A stretch of DNA of 64,000 nucleotides from Monosporascus cannonballus (Eukaryota; Ascomycota; Sordariomycetes; Xylariales), in contig QJNS01000027.1 in assembly GCA_004154925.1 (NCBI GenBank), positions 186,001 through 250,000 on the forward strand. Reading direction: 5' to 3'. This document shows, one piece after another, positions 1-11,571 of the stretch. The notes beneath the pieces are model-generated. The model saw only the letters and a list, made by a program, of their open reading frames with translations, was not told where the DNA came from and made no database searches. The first letter of the stretch is position 1; every line of letters starts with the position of its first letter. The translations under genes were made by a program, and so were the position numbers.

Positions 1-990
1 ATCGCGTTATAAAAAAACCCATATTATTAATTATTTAAAAACCGTTATAAATTGGCGGTAAAACGCTTAATCTGGGCAGGAAAGTTTTACTAGCTAGAAG
101 AAGAGATCGGATATACTATTCATCTTTTAAAGGTCGTCCTATATTATTATTTGCATGAAATTCAGGAAGATTTATACTATAACTAGATGACAAAATATTC
201 CTCAGCTATTAATTTAAAAATACTAATATATTACGAATTTATGATATCTATATTTAAAAGTATATATAAGATCTAAAAAAAAATCTTACTATAGAGGTAA
301 TCATAAAACGAAAAACGATACAATAATTTATTTGGTAAAAAGATTTACTAATGCTTTCAATAGGAAACAAACGGCTTTCTTTAATTATAAGCTTGAAATA
401 ATAATTAAAAAGCGTAATTAAATAAGTAATTATTTATATAAAAAACTAACTTATTATATATATATTTTTTAATCAGTATATCTTAAATATATATAATCTA
501 TGTAATCTGGTTAGATTACTTACATTAACTAGATCACTTCAAAGTGTCAAGTTTTTCTATCCGAGTTTTAGCCGTAACAGGTTTACGCTAGGCCTTAAAG
601 GTCAGACTCCTTGTAACAAGAACCTCTATTTTTATAACATCTTCATTTTTGCAGACGGTTAAGTTTTTTAATAGCGGCTCGTAACGGTTTTCGAGACCAC
701 TTTTCCTTACGCTTTAAACGATTGTGTTCGTTAAAAAAGTTTCAGGCATTTTGTTTTTAATATTACAAAAATATTACAGAGATTACTATAACGAACATAC
801 CACGTATGTTTCGTACAGTTACAGGCAATCTTATAATTTATAACTTCCCTGTTATAGCAGAAATAAGAAGGTATTTTAAATTTAAAACGTTTGGCGCGTA
901 TTAAAAAAAGTAAATTATTAATGCGTTTACAATATTGCCACTTTTCGGTACAATCAAATATTATAAGTATAAAAAAAGGAAAGATATTTA
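1..990. other. AT-rich RIP-like repeat, no gene recognised
   Basis: This is AT-rich sequence with stops in all frames and the same CA-to-TA decay as the elements to its right. I recognise no domain, LTR or tRNA. It is the left flank into which element A inserted. Because an LTR with a purine-rich lead-in lies just beyond the right end of A (8248-8638), part of this stretch may be the 3' portion of an older element that A interrupted; that is inference. Confidence 0.4.
986..990. repeat. Target-site duplication of element A, left copy
   Basis: The 5 bp attta before the 5' LTR are repeated exactly at 8181-8185 after the 3' LTR. Five bp is the usual duplication length for Ty3/gypsy integrases. 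Confidence 0.85.
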
Positions 991-1368
991 TGTTACGACC
1001 CAACGAGCACCGGCCTCAAGAAACGGTCAAACAAGGATCACACGGGCCACCCCATAAAGTCACGTAACGGTAATCACTACCAAACCAATAATCAGAAGTA
1101 ATCAAAGAAAATCACAAGCAATTATAATCACTACCAGGCGTATAATTATAAGTAATTAAGCTAAAAAAAGGATATATACGTTTATTATTTCCATAATTTA
1201 AATAATTTCACCTTATAACACTTATTAATACTAATCGTTTGCAATACTAAAATATTAAGAAACATAATACAATTATTATATTTAATGCCCAGATTCCTAT
1301 AATACTCCTCCTAATATAAACCTATCGACTTAAGGTTTAATAATTGGTTAAACCGTTTAGCCGTTATA
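991..1368 (+). repeat. 5' LTR of element A
   Basis: It begins TGTTACGACC and ends CCGTTATA (CCGTCACA in the 3' copy), so the canonical TG..CA ends are visible across the two copies. It is about 378 bp against 382 bp for the partner and differs mostly by transitions. Confidence 0.9.
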
Positions 1369-1721
1369 CGTTACAAGCTTTTATTTAATAGTACTGTTAA
1401 ACTCTGAACAATATTTAATACTGTCAAAATATTAACCAGCGCTTAGGAAACCCTTACTTAACAGTTTTAAGTTCGAATTCAGGAACTGAAAAAAAAAATC
1501 CGACAACTTAAGGTTTGCCACCTACCCAAATCTCTTTCGCCAGCATAAAGCCGAAAATACTAAAGCCTTACGATAAAACGGGCAACCCTTAAACCTTTTT
1601 AATTTAAGCACAAATTTACCTTTACTTGCTAAATTTCAGCGACCTAGCGGATATGGTCCTAGTAATAAAAGCATACCTAACGGGAAATACGGCTAATTAG
1701 TTTAAACCCATCATAAGAAAT

Positions 1722-1928
1722 TTGCTGGAAATAAAAAAATCGAATAAGAAAAACTTTACAAACGAAATCTTTTTACTATATATTAATTTCGAAAATAAAA
1801 TACGCGATAATTTCGGCAATCCAGATAAAAAACGATTTACGGCCCAGCAACTGTTGCAATTCCGACAAAAAGGACCCGCGTTCAAATATGCCGTAACCTT
1901 TAAAAATTTTGCAGCTAAGGCAGAATAA
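1722..1928 (+). pseudogene. Gag capsid fragment of element A
   Basis: This is a 68-codon open stretch containing NFENKIRDNFGNPDKK, the C-terminal part of a Ty3/gypsy-type Gag capsid domain. The same segment recurs with different lesions in element E (about 36690-36810) and element I (about 57000-57110). In life Gag would form the virus-like particle. The frame is broken on both sides, so this is a relic and the ATG is not a real start. Confidence 0.75.
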
Positions 1929-2230
1929 GAAAATAACAAAACCGATACCTTTATCGATATATTTTATAATTGGTTAAAAATAATATAAAAAATAAAATTA
2001 TTCGGATTAAGTAATTAATTACCTTAAACCGGTATATTACAAAAGCAATCAAAATCAACAACTGACAATTTAAAAAATGATAAAAGAAAAAAAGACAATA
2101 TGCCTTATATTCGAAATATAACAAATCCAGCCAAGAGAAAAAACGAGACCCACCTTTTACTTCTTATAAAACGGCGCCAGGACTTATGGAACTCGGCGTT
2201 ACCCACAAATAAAACAGGAGCCAGATCAAA

Positions 2231-2272
2231 TGCTTTAATTACGGCAAAATGGGACATAAGGCCTATAAATGC
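2231..2272 (+). pseudogene. Gag zinc knuckle of element A, one Cys lost
   Basis: Fourteen codons read C-F-N-Y-G-K-M-G-H-K-A-Y-K-C. The CX2CX4HX4C nucleic-acid-binding knuckle is recognisable, but the second Cys is Tyr, one G-to-A step (TGC to TAC). The same position is damaged in elements B, E and H. Confidence 0.8.
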
Positions 2273-3002
2273 AAAAAACCCAAAGGATTACGGTAAAATA
2301 ACTGGACACCTATATAGGAAAAATAATCTAAGAGTAACCAAGGAAACAATACCAAAATTATTAACATAATCCAGGCCAAATATACATTAAGCTTACGGCA
2401 AAACGTCTAATAAGAACTATCACGATAAAAAATCCGACAAAGATACGAAAACCCAAAAAAGTAACTTAATAAATATCGCGAGCATAATAAAAAGCATTAT
2501 AAGGATAATTACGCGAATATCAGAACTGGACGGAAAAAATCTGTCCTAAAACCCCTAATTAATACAGGAAAAAATACGCTATACATTGCCGACGACGAAA
2601 ATATCCCGGTCATAAAAAATAAAAGTAATATATCCACGAACGAATTAGCCGCATATATTACGAAAAATTCGACTTTTTGAACCGTACCGGAAATAATAAG
2701 AAGAATAAATAATAATATTAACACATTCGAACCATAATCCCAAGAAATATCCAGCAATTAGCCGAAACAGAAAATCGGCCTAAAAAAAGGTAATACCTGC
2801 AAAAAAACCCTTTCTGTTATTATAAATAATACAACTACCAAACGGAAAAGGAATTAATCTAACGTACGATAAAAAGGTATTATTAAAAAACTATTACGGA
2901 TTTCCATTTTCAGTTAATATTTATTACAATTTCTTAAAAAAGGAAAAATATTAAAAAAAAATATATTAATTTATAGAAAAACTTCAAAACGATAACCAGA
3001 AC

Positions 3003-3443
3003 GACGCTGTTACATTCAGAAGGGACTCCACTAGGCCCAAAGGAGGCCCAGGAAGTTGGAGACGTTCGGGATCTCCACTTTCCATCTGATAAACCTCGGG
3101 TCTCTGTCAATCTCCAGAGATACCAGGAGATTCGTAAACGACAAATACCATGGTTTTTCGAGATCCCCAGAGACCATAAAAAACATGAAAGATAAAAAGG
3201 ATATATAAGGTTTGGGTTTCCTATATAAATAATTACTTATTTAATTTTTCGCTCCTTAGTTATTAATTTAAGTTTTTAGCCAGAAATAACTGTATTATTT
3301 TTTGATTAAAATAGAAGTACCTTGAAATCTTTTTAACGAATATATTAAATTATTTTTTGCCTTATTATTACTTGCAAATCAAAACCTTTTTCGGATATTG
3401 CTTATACCTCCAGGTGGATGTATAACAGGTTCGTTACAGACGC
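3003..3443. mobile_element. Solo LTR nested in element A
   Basis: The inserted sequence is 3008-3438 (431 bp). It begins TGTTACATTC and ends GTTCGTTACA, and is flanked by a perfect 5-bp duplication gacgc (3003-3007 and 3439-3443). Elements B, E and I lack it at the matching point between protease and RT. No internal coding region is present, so it is a solo LTR or very short non-autonomous LTR element. Its first 170 bp are far less AT-rich than the host element. TATA-like motifs near 3200 and 3220 suggest a + orientation, which is uncertain. Confidence 0.82.
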
Positions 3444-3699
3444 ATAATAAGATATAATCGCAAATATAAAAAGTAATTTATTTAATAAAGAAAAGAATTG
3501 TAAAAAAAACCAGGAATAATTAATACAACTTAAAAAAACAATATACCGGCAATAACGACAAGTATAATAGCTTAACGCGCTAAACAAAAAAACATAAGCA
3601 AAGCTTAATAAATTTAAACAGGTATTTAAAAAAAGGTTATTTATAAAAAACCCGCAAAAAAACAAAACCCAGAGGAATTAAAGGAAATTTTTAAAAAAA

Positions 3700-5591
3700 A
3701 AGCTTTAAACGTAATAATAAAAAACGTTAATAACCTTATCACTTTACATATACGAATCGGAACGCATTAATATACCGTAATAATAGATTATAAAGCTTTA
3801 GGCGGATATTATATTATATTAAATATAGTTAATAAGCTTAAACTACTTTAAAAATATAAGTCAAAACCTTACATAATAATAAATACCGAAAGTTAGAAAT
3901 TCGTTTATAATAACGGAAAATTTATACGCAAAATTAATACGTTTAAGACTTTTGTCAAAAGACGATATTAAACAATTAATTTCGATATCGTTTTATTTAA
4001 AAATTACGATATAATCTTAGGATTACAATAAATACGCCAATATGAAATTTTAATTAACGGAAAAACTGGCCAAGTAAAATTCGTTTTATTCCTTATTAAG
4101 AAACAAAAAAAATTAAAATCTTAATATTCGATTAATAATAATAACGAATATAGACATAGAAATACGACAAAAACCTTACTACCCAAAAAAACAAGAAATA
4201 AAAAAACGGATATTAAAGAAAAATACGACGTATCGTTATTATTATTAAAAAAAATTAAAGCAACTAAATAACGATCAAAAATAATAAGAACAGTAGTTTT
4301 AAAAATCGGATAATTTAATTAATATGTTATTATAATATCATAAATACGAATAACTCTTTAAAAAAAACTTAATACCAAATTATTAAAAAATAAAGAATAA
4401 AATCATAAAATAATTCTTAAAGAAGGATTTTCGACAAAGTTTTACCTTATTTATAACCTTAATAAAAACGAATTACGTATTGCTAAAAATTATCTGAAAA
4501 ATCGGTTACAAAAAAAATAGATTCGCTTTTCGAAATCAGTAGTAAGATACGTTATGTTTTTCGTACCTAAGAAAAACAGGAAATTGCAATTTATAAATAA
4601 CTATCGGCAATTAAATAATATTATTATGAAAAATTAAATATTATTACTTCTGATTATAAAAATAAAAAACCAACTTTACGGAATTAAATACTTTATAACG
4701 TTTAATCTTAAAAATAAATACAACCTTATTAAGATCAAAAAAAGATACGAATAAAAAATAACCTTTAAGACGAAATACGGATTATTTAAGTATTTGGTTA
4801 TACTAATAGGATATATAAACGCATTAACAATTTTCCAACAAATAGTTAATCACGTATTACGAAAATATTTCGATATTTTCGTCGTTTATTATTTTAATAA
4901 CATTTTTTCTTTTCGAAAACAAAAAAATATATGCAAAATACATTTATAAGGTTCTTTAAGCTTTACAAGACAGAAGGTTATTTATTAACGCAGAAAACAA
5001 TTAGTTCCATATATAAGAAATAGAATATCTGGAATATATTATTACCTGAGGACATATTAAGATAAACTGTAAGAAAATCGTTATAGTTATAAAATAACAG
5101 ATGTTAACGATAATTAAAAAGGTAAAACTATTTTTTGGATTTGCTAAATATTACAGGAAATTTATTCGAAACTTTAAGAAAATAATTACACCCTTAACAA
5201 ATCTTACGAAAAAAAAAGAATTTAAATAAACGCCAAATACTGAAAAAGCATTTCAAATTATCAAAGATATAATTACGAGCAAACCAGTATTAATTATATA
5301 CGATCGAAACCGCCTTATTAAATTAAAAACCGATATTTCGGATTACGTATTAAGCGTAATAATCGGATAGCAAAATAATTAAGGCAAATTATACCTTATT
5401 ATATTTTTTTGTATAAGTTAAAAAAAACCAAATTTAACTACGGTATCCCAAATAAAAAGTTTATGGCTATTATTATGGTATTTCGAAAACTTAGATATGT
5501 CCTAAAGGGAAACTTGTACCAAATTAAGGTTTATACGGATTATCAAAACTTTACCCAATTTATTACGACTAGGAAATTTACAGAACAATAA
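3700..5591 (+). pseudogene. Reverse transcriptase and RNase H of element A, inactivated
   Basis: The palm-domain motif that should read YLDD is YFNN at 4890-4901, so both metal-binding Asp codons became Asn by G-to-A change. RNase H follows. Its best stretch is the open frame 5409-5591 with FNYGIPNKKFMAI and KVYTDYQNFT, matching the NYPxxxKELLAI and VxTDHxxL blocks of gypsy RNase H. Many in-frame stops replace Gln and Trp codons. Confidence 0.85.
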
Positions 5592-6049
5592 TTAAAATAC
5601 GTAAAAAAATTGGCAAATTTTGATTTCGTTATTATCCATAAGAAGAAATTAAAAAACAACAAAGCAAATACTTTAAGCAAATAATTCAACTTTGAAAAAA
5701 AATTGGTTAAAATAAGTTATATAATTTTCGATACTATTACGAAAGGATATTTACGCCTATAACAGATTATAATAATTTGGGTAATACCTTTTAATATATA
5801 TCAGAAAATCCAGCAGTATAATGATAATCTCCCAGAAAACCAAAAAATAAATAAGATATAAAAACCAGAAAAATATTACAAAAATCTAATACGAAAAATA
5901 TACGAACGTTAATTATACGAATATCTAGAAATTTACAAAACCCTAAAGCGACTTTAACGCATATATTCCTTTCTTAAAATAAAATTAACGGTACAAAAAA
6001 TTATACGGCAATATAATATTTGCGTTAAAGCAAAGGTTTAACGACATAA

Positions 6050-7130
6050 ACCATATGGAAAATTACAGCTATTATTAGTCATAAAGCGACCATAATATTT
6101 AATTACATTTGACTTTATTACCAAACTTCTTATGTCAAAAGATCCAGCTATAGAAATACATTACGACAACATTTTCGTAATCGTCGATCGATGTACGAAA
6201 TTTTCTTATTTTCTACCATATTTTGAGAACACAAACGCCGAATAACTAATATATTTTTTAAACATATTTTCAATATATACGGATTACTTATAGAAATTAT
6301 ATTAAATAAAGGATTAATATTTATATCAAAGTTTTGGCAAAGCCTTATAATACAGATCGACATAAACCACATATTATCCAGCGTATTTAAACCTTAAACA
6401 GATAAATAAATAAAACGGACAAATTAAATTTTAAAATTTTATTTATAATACTATATTAATTACGAACAAAGTAACTAAGTTAAAAAATTACAAATTATAC
6501 AATTAACGTATAATACCAATTATCACAAAAACATTAAAATAATACCTATAAACGCAAATTTTGGTTTTATTCCAAAAGTTTACAGAAAAATACGTAATAA
6601 CGGTCCAATTAATATTGACGCAATTTTTACATTAGAACAACTACAATAGCTGCACCAAAAAATAAAGATAGACTTGGAATTCGTACGAAATCAAATAAGC
6701 AAATATTACAACTAAAAAAGAATAAAGGGATTAATTTTCGAAAAGGGGGAAATAGATTTCCTCGTTACAAAAAAACATTTAAATAAAAAAATCCAACAAA
6801 AAACTCGATTTCAAATATATCGGTCTATACAAAATCGCCAAGAAAATCTTAGAAAATAATTACCAATTAGAACTTTTACTAAAAGTTAAATTTTACCCAA
6901 TTTTTCATATTTCCTTATTCGAATTAATAACAAATACAATCAAAGTATATACGACACAGGACGATATAAAAATAAAAAATAAATAAACATACGGAATGGA
7001 AAGAATTTCGACATACAAAAATAAAACGGATTTACCTAATATCTAATCAAATAAAAAAAGCATCCGGATTCCGAAAATACCTAAAAACCTACCAAAAACC
7101 TTATTAACGCCTAGCGCCTATTAAAAAGTT
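6050..7130 (+). pseudogene. Integrase and chromodomain of element A, inactivated
   Basis: The integrase core is recognisable by ISKFWQ (family form TSKFW) near 6325 and by KP*TDK*IKR near 6390, which corresponds to the HPQTDGQTER block with Glu changed to Lys. The second catalytic Asp region reads LNKG where family members have SDRG. At 7040-7090 the frame reads YLIK*KKHPDSENT*K, the core of a chromodomain with Trp codons turned into stops. A C-terminal chromodomain places the element in the chromoviruses, whose chromodomain directs integration to modified chromatin. Confidence 0.82.
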
Positions 7131-7798
7131 TTCACCAGTAACGACGGATACGTCTCAATTAATAACCGACTAATTAATAGCCGGGATATCGGGCTAATCG
7201 GACGCGACATATATTAACATAACAGCCGTAACGGCAGCCTCCAATTATTCTTATTCCCGACGTTCTTGTTCCTTTAATTCGTCTAACAATTAAAGCCCAC
7301 GTTATATCATAATAACACTTTTCGAACGAACTAACGCTTTTTGCTTACGTAAATAAATAAAACAAGAAAAAACTTTATTCATTTTTTCCTAATATTTACA
7401 TTAACCTTAAAATAAAACCGGTAAAACTTTAATAATTACTTTTCGGCAAACGTTTCCTTACGTACCAAACGTTAATACTTACGACAAATATTTTGTAAAA
7501 AAAAAATAAATATATCAGTATCCTTACAAAATCGACCCCGATTAATACATTCCTTATACCTTAAAACGTTTTCTATTATTTCATACCTTATATTTTTTAG
7601 AAAACAATAAAAGCAAAGCATAACTTCATAACCAAATTCGTCAAAGGCTTCTATAAGGTCAGCACGACGAACGGTAAGAGAATAAGGAACGCAACGAATT
7701 TTGGAAATACGAAACGACATCATTAAAAGCAAAAAAAAAGGACACTTACCAAACGAAAAAAAAATTCTTGAGGACAAAATTTTGAAAAAAAAAAATAT

Positions 7799-8180
7799 TA
7801 TTACGACCTAACGAGCTCCGGCCTTAAGAAAGGGTCAAACAAGGATCATACGGGCCACCCTATAAAGTTACGTAACGATAATCACTGCCAAGCCAATAAT
7901 CCGAAATAATTAAAGGGAATTATAAGCGATCATAATTACTACCAGGCATATAATTATAAGTAATTAAGCCAAAAAAGAGAAAAATATATACGTTTACTAC
8001 TTCCATAATTTAAATAACTTCAGCTTACAACATTTATTAATACTAATCGTTTGCAATAACAAGGTATTAAGAGACATAACACGATTATTATATCTATTGC
8101 TCAGATTCCCACAGTACTCCTGCCAACATAAACCCGTCGACTTAAGGTTTAATAGTTGGTTAAACCGCCTAGCCGTCACA
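7799..8180 (+). repeat. 3' LTR of element A
   Basis: It starts TATTACGACC, where the first TG has decayed to TA, and ends CCGTCACA. It is followed directly by the attta duplication. Confidence 0.9.
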
Positions 8181-8247
8181 ATTTACTACAATCAATAAAT
8201 AAATTTAATAATTTTTGAAAACAAAAATTTTAAAAAGGAAAAAACCA

Positions 8248-8638
8248 TATTAAAACCTAACGGTTTTAGCTTCCCCATAACGATTAGATTTCAAAAAAAT
8301 CAAGTTCCGAGCTAAGTTAAAAAATTATACAACTAGCTTAAAGCTTTTAAAGTACTAAGTATTTTAAGCCTTTTAACTCGTCAAGAGAATTTATAGATTT
8401 TAATAAACTTAAAGACATAAGCCGTTTCAACGTCTTAAATCAAAACGAGAATATATATATTGGCCAATTATATAATTCAGATAATATTAGCTTGGAATAT
8501 AATTTCGCTATACAGAATAGCTTTAGTAGGGTGAAATATAATTAGTTTATTTGATTGCTTAATAATCCACGAGGATTTCGCTAATATAAACGCGTCGACT
8601 TAATGTTTAATAGTTGGATAAACTCTTTAGCGGGTATA
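8248..8638 (+). repeat. LTR of the element G family, solo or 3' LTR of an interrupted element
   Basis: This is about 391 bp. The first half shares blocks with the 392-bp LTR at 47524-47915 on the opposite strand (around ACTAGCTTAAAGCTTTTAA). The last 60 bp match the end shared by all gypsy LTRs here (CGTCGACTTAATGTTTAAT). The flanks (aacca, aatat) do not form a duplication. A purine-rich tract at about 8231-8245 precedes it, as expected for a 3' LTR, so it may be the end of an element that A broke 67 bp upstream. Confidence 0.65.
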
Positions 8639-8657
8639 AATATATTTTAACCTTTAA

Positions 8658-8800
8658 TATATTGTTACGGTTCGGAGTCTATCGTAACAGCTCCAGTATA
8701 TATACAGCTGTAAGCACTAGGATGATGCCACAATTGCGATCATTCTGCCAATCTTTTAAGCCTCGATGGTGTAGCGATATAGGTCAGCCGTAACATATAT
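8658..8800. mobile_element. Miniature element with 8-bp terminal inverted repeats
   Basis: The element is 8663-8795 (133 bp). It starts TGTTACGG and ends CCGTAACA, a perfect 8-bp inverted repeat, and is flanked by tatat on both sides (8658-8662, 8796-8800). The inside has normal base composition and no coding capacity. Ends and duplication length fit a very short solo LTR or small LTR-derived element; a MITE is the alternative. The surroundings are TA-rich, so the tatat duplication could be partly fortuitous. Confidence 0.6.
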
Positions 8801-8810
8801 GTCTTTTACT

Positions 8811-8833
8811 TATATATATATATATATATATAT
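8811..8833. repeat. (TA)n microsatellite
   Basis: A run of about eleven TA units. Confidence 0.9.
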
Positions 8834-9479
8834 TTATACAGTTTAATAATTTATAATTATTATTTACTATATTAAATAAATTTTAATATCCTGCAAATTA
8901 TAGCGAACTTAGTAATATTTAGAATGAAAATATAAATATAAAATATTATTAAAGATAACCTATATACAATGGTGACAAAACATTTATAATATAATAAATA
9001 ATAGTTGTTAAAAACTTTTCTTACATAAATGATTTAACTAATAAGTAATTTATATTTATTTTAATATTATATGAAAAAGGTTTAATAACAAGTATTAAAC
9101 GTATTAAATTAAGTAAGAAATATTGTATAAAGGCGTTATTACGTAATTATTCTATATTTCCTAAATTTCCCTACGTTTTATATAATGTTTTTATATGATA
9201 TCTAAGATAAACGTATATTTTTCAATTATAAGCCTCATATTATGAAAATATATATAATATATATTATGAAATTATTCTCTGCAGCCCTTTTATATATGGA
9301 TATCGTTTAATATTTAATAACTTATTATTTAAATTAATATAACGCATAATATGAATTATATGTTTATTGTACAGTTAATGTAATTTTAGAGAAAAATATG
9401 TATATGTGATTATTGATAAAAAAATAAATTAATATTTGAGTTATTATAAGTGGCCATGTTTTTGTGTTAATGAATTATT
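8834..9479. other. AT-rich spacer, nothing recognised
   Basis: Very AT-rich, with no ORF, LTR end or domain that I can identify. Confidence 0.5.
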
Positions 9480-11430
9480 AATGTATAACTTTTGTTTGGA
9501 AATGTGGGGCGTAAAGGGGGTGGTACGCGAAGGGGGTGTTTGACTTATCGGTTTAGTGCCCCATTTAAGTGCTATGTCACACACCGACCATACGCGCTAT
9601 AGCCTATTTTAACGACCAACTACAGGGGTCGACGACAACATATAGATCGATGTGAATGGTTTGTGTGGGGCCTCGCAACAAGCGGGATAGGCCTGAGCAA
9701 GCTTCCGCCTATCGCGCTTGTTAAGAAACGCCGAGGTAGGGACTTTCTGCCATCCCACAATCTATGACCCATAATAAAACGCCACTTGCCTAGAGTGGGT
9801 AAACAACCATGTTCCCAGCATTTAAAGTGTAGCAGATTAACAGCTACAGCTTTCGTCAAGGTCGGCGGCCTAGACTTCACAGTGTGGGATCGGGAGGTTG
9901 GAGGTGTAGGTTGGAGGGTCGGTTAAAGGACAAGTTGGGGGGTAGGTTGGGCAATTGTTGTACAACCTAAGGTACGATCCTTATACCCCGTGGGCCTCAG
10001 CATATGAGCGTGTTCCCCAGAACACACAAATAATACATAATATAAATTAATGTTGCATTCTAACTCGCTTATTTCTAATAAATTCAGCTGTCTTCTTCTT
10101 TTAGCCCCGGCTCTTCGCCATCCCCACGCCATTTTTTGACGACCTGCATGTCATATATTTGACACCCCGCCTGCATTCCCGTTCCGATGGGCGAGTGGAA
10201 CCGGATGCTTGGTTTCTTAGAGGCTATCTTGACCCTGTGGTTTCTTACTCTATCCCCCCATGATGTGGGAGTTTTGACGCCGTAGATCAGGAAAACAAGG
10301 CCTGGATGTTGTTAGCCTAGACATGGTTCAGTATGCGGGTGCCACGTATCCATAAGAAAGGCAGGTAGCAAGCATGGGTAGAAAAGTATATAGAATGTAT
10401 TCTTTTAAACCAACGCAGTGTTGTAAACATATTACTTCTAGGGCCATTATAAACTACTTCTTTCGTTCTAAGCTATGATAATACTGCTCTTTTTTCTATA
10501 TTTGTAACTGCAAGGTCCGTTTGTTCATTTTATGCCGAAACTACTTTTGATGCTACAGCAGCCACAATGCCAGTCAACCCTGAGGACTACTCATCGTGTT
10601 TCCTAGTGTTCATGCCCAACCGTTCATACGGTCCCAATGTCAATCTGTGGCCCCATATGTCCGACTTCGTGAGAATCACGACCACTCCGTACAGTTGGCC
10701 TTAGTCGCCACCCTTATGAGGTAAAAGCTGAAACGGGACCGTCTGATCACCAAGACCTAACTACCGTGATTCCCTGCCAACGCAGCCTAATTCACCGTCT
10801 CGGCTTTGAAAGCCCAACCCAGTTGCCGAGAACCCACGGCCCTAGTGTGCCCATGGGCCCAACCTAATGGATCTACAGACTTTGTTAGGCAACCCGCCAA
10901 GCACCTATGGGTTTCGTGGGTGTCCATGCGTTGGGCTTTGGCGAAACCTGTTTCGATGGCCTTAACAGCTGGGCAAAGCTCGACGACTGGGCGAGCTCGA
11001 CGATGGCCCCGGCTGGCATGCGAGTCTAGCGCGAAGAACGACCCCGACTACCGTCCCCAGTCGCCGTTCGCGTGCAGAAGTCCTACTCCGCCCAGGCAAC
11101 AATACGGTAACCTAACCTAGGCATCACGGGCAGTTATATGAGACCCTGACATCACACACAGAAGCATAAAACTGAAAAAAATGTATTAACAGGTTGCCTT
11201 GACCTCTAGAAGGTCCTAGCTAGAAAGTGAAGATAGCGAACCCTCTTTTTATACACGTAAATACAGGTGGAGCTGGGAGAAAAAGGTACCAGGGGCATAG
11301 GAAGTAATTTCCGTTAGTGCTGATTGGCTTTACTAGGTTTAATATACCCCCCCAGTTGTTAGGAATTAACGGCTGAAGCCCTTATAACATTAAATAACTG
11401 TCTAAAAAGAAAATACAGTGGTGATTTAAA
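9480..11430. other. Island of normal base composition without a recognisable gene
   Basis: Base composition changes sharply near 9480 (G-rich runs such as GGGGCGTAAAGGGGGTGG) and the sequence stays balanced to about 11430. It lacks the TAA-rich look of the repeats, so it is probably low copy. The open frames here (for example 9620-9880 and 9923-10132 on the minus strand, 10806-11120 on the plus strand) resemble no family I know and have no convincing start, composition or splice structure. It may be intergenic DNA, a decayed gene or a non-coding transcript. Confidence 0.5.
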
Positions 11431-11460
11431 GTAAGTAGAAATAAAAATAAAAGGTCGGGA

Positions 11461-11494
11461 AGGTACGTTGTAAAGCATTTTTTACGACGTACCT
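11461..11494. repeat. Imperfect 14-bp inverted repeat (hairpin)
   Basis: The arms are 11461-11474 (AGGTACGTTGTAAA) and 11481-11494 (TTTACGACGTACCT), with one mismatch around a 6-nt loop. It lies 5 bp from the 3' end of the tRNA-like sequence. Confidence 0.6.
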
Positions 11495-11499
11495 CCGAA

Positions 11500-11571
11500 G
11501 CTTTTAAATGGGATTCGAACCCATACTTTTAGGTGTTCTAACCTGACGTTATACCACTAGACAATAAAAGC
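11500..11571 (-). pseudogene. tRNA-like sequence or tRNA pseudogene
   Basis: Read on the minus strand, this 72-nt segment has a D-arm-like block GTCTAGTGGTA (A box) and a perfect T arm, ATGGG-TTCGAAT-CCCAT (B box). The acceptor arms CTTTTAT and TTAAAAG pair at 6 of 7 positions. The anticodon stem AGGT/ACCT encloses only six nucleotides (TAGAAC), one short of a normal loop, and spacing before the D arm is off by one. I therefore cannot assign an anticodon and regard it as a decayed tRNA gene or the head of a tRNA-derived SINE. It lies next to the 3' end of copia element D. Confidence 0.5.

Larger units (their letters stand above)
991..8180 (+). mobile_element. Element A: complete but inactivated Ty3/gypsy chromovirus
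   Basis: This is a full-length LTR retrotransposon of 7190 bp, or about 6750 bp without the nested solo LTR. Both LTRs are present (991-1368 and 7799-8180) and the element is flanked by a perfect 5-bp duplication, attta, at 986-990 and 8181-8185. The order gag, protease, RT, RNase H, integrase, chromodomain is that of Ty3/gypsy chromoviruses. All domains carry stops and G-to-A or C-to-T lesions, so the element cannot move by itself. A purine-rich tract (G followed by a run of A) lies just before the 3' LTR and may be the polypurine tract. Confidence 0.92.

Noticed and set aside
8811..8833. TA run as a possible centromere or origin
   Set aside because: A short microsatellite only; nothing else supports such a role.
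9620..9880. Minus-strand 86-codon open frame
   Set aside because: No recognisable family, no upstream exon or signal peptide, Arg/Leu/Pro-rich as in random GC-balanced DNA.
10806..11120. Plus-strand 104-codon open frame in the 9.5-11.4 kb island
   Set aside because: Composition and starts are not gene-like, no motif is visible, and frames of this length are expected by chance at this base composition.
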